Source: Bacteroidales bacterium (GTDB taxonomy: Bacteria; Bacteroidota; Bacteroidia; Bacteroidales; UBA10428). Taken from it: a stretch of 8,549 nt of DNA. The position numbers and the translations under genes are program-made. Positions within the stretch are counted from its first letter, which is position 1, and each line of letters opens with the position of its first letter. The notes beneath the pieces were generated by a model. It was not told where the DNA came from and did not search any database. It saw only the letters and a program-made list of their open reading frames with translations. Shown here piece after piece: positions 6,500 through 8,549 of the stretch. Location of the stretch: positions 1 to 8,549 of the forward strand of contig DAOUOU010000116.1 of assembly GCA_030626465.1 (NCBI GenBank), read 5' to 3'.

Positions 6500-8246
6500 G
6501 ACTTTCGATCTTTATGGAGAGTTCTTTTAAAATTTCGTTTGAAATAGTAGCCGGCGAATCGATCATTACATCACGACCGGAATTATTCTTTGGAAATGCG
6601 ATTACATCACGTATCGATTCATGCCCGGCAAACAACGCTACCAGTCTGTCGAAACCAAATGCAATGCCTCCGTGTGGGGGAGCTCCGTATCGAAACGCAT
6701 TCATCAGAAAACCAAATTGTTCTTCAGCTTCTTCGTTCGTGAACCCAAGAACCTTGAACATTTTTTGTTGCAAGTGGCGATCATGGATCCTTATTGAACC
6801 ACCTCCAACCTCAACACCGTTAATAACCATATCGTATGCGTTAGCACGAACTGCAGCAGGATCTTTATCAAGCAGTGAAATATCCTTAGGTCGGGGAGAG
6901 GTAAAAGGATGATGTTTGGCGTAAAACCTTTTGGTTTCTTCATCCCATTCCAGTAGCGGAAAATCAAGAACCCATAAAGGAGCAAAAACATCTTTGTTAC
7001 CAAGATTCAGCATATTGCCCATCTCGAGACGTAACTCTCCTAATGCATTTAATGTTCCGGATTTATCACCTGCCAGCACCAGTAAAAGGTCTCCGGGCTT
7101 AGCTTCCAAATGACCGGTCCATTTTTTTAATTCATTCTCATCATAAAATTTATCTACCGACGATTTGAATGTTCCGTCAGTGTTGTATTTTACATAAACC
7201 ATCCCTTTGGCTCCAATTTGCGGACGTCTAACAAAATCGGTAAGTGCATCCAGTTGCTTCCTGCTATAATCTGCACATCCATTAGCACAAATACCTCCAA
7301 TGTATTCCACCGAATCAAATACATTGAATCCCTTGCCTTTCACCAATCCGGACAATTCCTTAATGCACATGCCAAAGCGAATATCGGGCTTGTCGTTGCC
7401 GTATTTCTCCATGGCTTCATTGTATGATAGTCTTGGAAATGGTCCGTCAAATTCGATACCTTTGATCTTTAATAACAGATCTTTTATCAGACCCTCAAAG
7501 ACATTCAGAATGTCCTCCTGCTCCACAAATGCCATCTCACAATCAATTTGTGTAAACTCAGGCTGCCGATCGGCGCGAAAATCTTCGTCACGAAAACATT
7601 TTACAATCTGAAAATACCGGTCGTATCCAGCTATCATAAGCAATTGCTTGAATGTCTGTGGCGATTGGGGTAATGCATAAAATTGGCCATGGTTCATACG
7701 TGATGGAACCAAGAAATCGCGGGCTCCCTCAGGTGTCGATTTTATAAGCATCGGAGTCTCAATGTCAATAAAATTTTTGCTGCCAAGGTAGTTTCTTACT
7801 TCCTGTGCCATCTTATGTCTTAGTTCAAGACTTTCCTTTATAATAGTACGTCTGAGATCCAAATACCTGTATTTCATTCTTAATTCTTCACCGCCGTCGG
7901 TATCATTCTCAATGGTAAAAGGGGGAACTTCAGAAGCATTCAGTACTTCAACTTTCTGAACAATAATCTCAATATCACCTGTTGGAATTTTAAGATTCTT
8001 ATTGCTTCTTTCTGCTACTGCTCCTTCCGCTTGAATTACAAACTCACGGCCTAATTTTCTTGCTTTTTCACAAAGAGTAGCATTGGTGTCCATGTTAAAC
8101 ACCAGCTGGGTAATACCATAACGGTCGCGCAGATCAATAAAAGTCATTCCGCCTAAATCCCTCGAACGTTGCACCCATCCACTGAGAGCAACATTGATTC
8201 CCACAGATTTGATATTCAGTTCACCGCAAGTATGAGTTCTGTACAT
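6489..8246 (-). CDS. aspS: Aspartate--tRNA ligase
   Basis: This cytoplasmic class IIb synthetase activates aspartate with ATP and charges tRNA-Asp. The 585-residue length is normal for the bacterial type. Residues 1-110 form the OB-fold anticodon-binding domain (LSGWVQRSRD, then FIDLRDRYGITQLVF). The catalytic core follows: motif 1 around 155-178, including TPEGARDFLVP of the flipping loop; QSPQTFKQ at 194-201; motif 2 FRDEDFRADRQPEFTQID at 218-235; and motif 3 GIAFGFDRL at 527-535. The bacterial GAD insertion occupies about 285-405. Residues L31 and K83 match, as I recall, the pattern of discriminating enzymes specific for tRNA-Asp (non-discriminating ones tend to have His and Gly there), consistent with a separate AsnRS. 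The ATG at 8246 begins MYRTHTCGEL, typical of the family. It is transcribed convergently with the small exported protein and preceded by its own promoter-like site. Confidence 0.98.
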   Translation of the reverse strand: MYRTHTCGELNIKSVGINVALSGWVQRSRDLGGMTFIDLRDRYGITQLVFNMDTNATLCEKARKLGREFVIQAEGAVAERSNKNLKIPTGDIEIIVQKVEVLNASEVPPFTIENDTDGGEELRMKYRYLDLRRTIIKESLELRHKMAQEVRNYLGSKNFIDIETPMLIKSTPEGARDFLVPSRMNHGQFYALPQSPQTFKQLLMIAGYDRYFQIVKCFRDEDFRADRQPEFTQIDCEMAFVEQEDILNVFEGLIKDLLLKIKGIEFDGPFPRLSYNEAMEKYGNDKPDIRFGMCIKELSGLVKGKGFNVFDSVEYIGGICANGCADYSRKQLDALTDFVRRPQIGAKGMVYVKYNTDGTFKSSVDKFYDENELKKWTGHLEAKPGDLLLVLAGDKSGTLNALGELRLEMGNMLNLGNKDVFAPLWVLDFPLLEWDEETKRFYAKHHPFTSPRPKDISLLDKDPAAVRANAYDMVINGVEVGGGSIRIHDRHLQQKMFKVLGFTNEEAEEQFGFLMNAFRYGAPPHGGIAFGFDRLVALFAGHESIRDVIAFPKNNSGRDVMIDSPATISNEILKELSIKIESQKK

Positions 8247-8282
8247 TTGTATATTGCTTTTACCTGAGTTACTTATAATGTG

Positions 8283-8314
8283 CGAAGATACGGTCTAGTA
8301 GTGAGATTTGGAAA
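8283..8314 (-). promoter_or_regulatory. Probable aspS promoter
   Basis: On the minus strand, TTTC (8314-8311) and TATCTTCG (8290-8283) are separated by 20 bases, each one mismatch from the Bacteroidota TTTG and TANNTTTG elements. Transcription would begin near 8276, giving a leader of about 30 bases before the ATG at 8246. The correct spacing and the position directly before the gene support the call. Confidence 0.5.
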
Positions 8315-8358
8315 TGATAGGCTTAAATTAATTTTACCAATTCTCAGTTTGCTCGAAT

Positions 8359-8406
8359 GTGTAATCGTGCAACTGTGAAATTGTGTAACTGTTTAACTGT
8401 GTAATC
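8359..8406. repeat. Six imperfect tandem copies of an 8-base unit
   Basis: Consecutive octamers read GTGTAATC, GTGCAACT, GTGAAATT, GTGTAACT, GTTTAACT and GTGTAATC, with consensus GTGTAACT. All begin with GT and share the A pair at positions 5-6. The first and last copies are identical. The array ends in the perfect palindrome TAATCGATTA (8402-8411). Since 8 is not a multiple of 3, this is not a coding repeat. It lies 45 bases beyond the aspS -33 element, in a gene-free stretch (8247-8460) that also holds the shorter direct repeats TGTTGAG (8431-8437 and 8447-8453) and GGTTAA (8459-8464 and 8466-8471). Such decayed short tandem tracts occur between genes in Bacteroidota. Function unknown. Confidence 0.7.
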
Positions 8407-8460
8407 GATTAGATGAATTTTCTGTTGGAATGTTGAGGAGTTTAGTTGTTGAGTGTTCGG

Positions 8461-8549
8461 TTAACGGTTAAGATGGCTTTTTTTCTTCACTTCCTCCTGA
8501 TGCTCCTCAGTGCCACTGACATTATCACTGACATTCTTCCTTTTACTAA
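8461..8549 (-). CDS. Possible C-terminal end of a gene entering from the right
   Basis: The minus-strand frame is open from the right edge to a TAA at 8463-8461, giving 28 complete codons that end EEHQEEVKKKSHLNR. The peptide is hydrophilic and charged, like a flexible protein tail. A direct repeat CACTGACATT (8514-8523 and 8526-8535) has a period of 12 bases and keeps the frame, giving NVSDNVSG; this favours coding. The same direction as aspS, about 210 bases upstream of it, would suit a tandem arrangement. The alternative is a plus-strand frame from ATG 8473 reading MAFFLHFLLMLLSA, which looks like a membrane or signal segment but lacks a basic N-terminus. The fragment is too short to identify. 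Confidence 0.35.
   Translation of the reverse strand, partial: SKRKNVSDNVSGTEEHQEEVKKKSHLNR

Noticed and set aside
6514..7611. Several plus-strand open frames of 60-132 codons inside aspS
   Set aside because: They lie antisense to an intact, fully conserved synthetase and show no recognisable protein features; they are by-products of aspS codon use.

Overview
The window looks like ordinary chromosomal DNA from a member of the Bacteroidota, probably an uncultured or environmental Bacteroidales-like bacterium. The evidence is an AT-rich composition, starts without clear Shine-Dalgarno sequences, and promoter-like sites of the Bacteroidota type (TTTG, about 20 bases, TANNTTTG). The secreted proteins also match types I know from this phylum. 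I see no tRNA, rRNA, CRISPR array, insertion sequence or phage gene, and no convincing new multi-gene system.

Layout from left to right. (1) Positions 100-1221 encode the C-terminal part of a secreted surface protein with a carboxypeptidase-regulatory-like domain and a TonB-plug-like region; its N-terminal half and signal peptide are missing. The first ~99 bases have stops in all three forward frames, yet read through on the reverse strand as a peptide resembling the missing upstream (MG2-like) part of the same kind of protein. This suggests an inversion or a chimeric contig end at about position 90-100. (2) Positions 1243-1956 encode a secreted protein of unknown function, 21 bases downstream. 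(3) lepA (elongation factor 4) at 2035-3822 is followed after 35 bases by a five-helix membrane sulfatase-fold enzyme of the LTA-synthase family (3858-5786). (4) A near-consensus promoter at 5831-5862 precedes a small exported helical protein (5891-6433). (5) aspS (aspartyl-tRNA synthetase) runs convergently on the minus strand (8246-6489), with its own promoter-like site at 8283-8314. (6) The right-hand ~300 bases hold six imperfect copies of an 8-base unit (8359-8406) and probably the last 29 codons of another minus-strand gene that enters from the right edge.

The two housekeeping genes both serve translation: LepA acts on the ribosome and AspRS charges tRNA. The membrane sulfatase-fold enzyme and the three exported proteins belong to the cell envelope. 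Apart from the likely lepA-sulfatase co-transcription, the genes do not look like one pathway. The most interesting signals are the left-edge rearrangement and the 8-base repeat array upstream of aspS.
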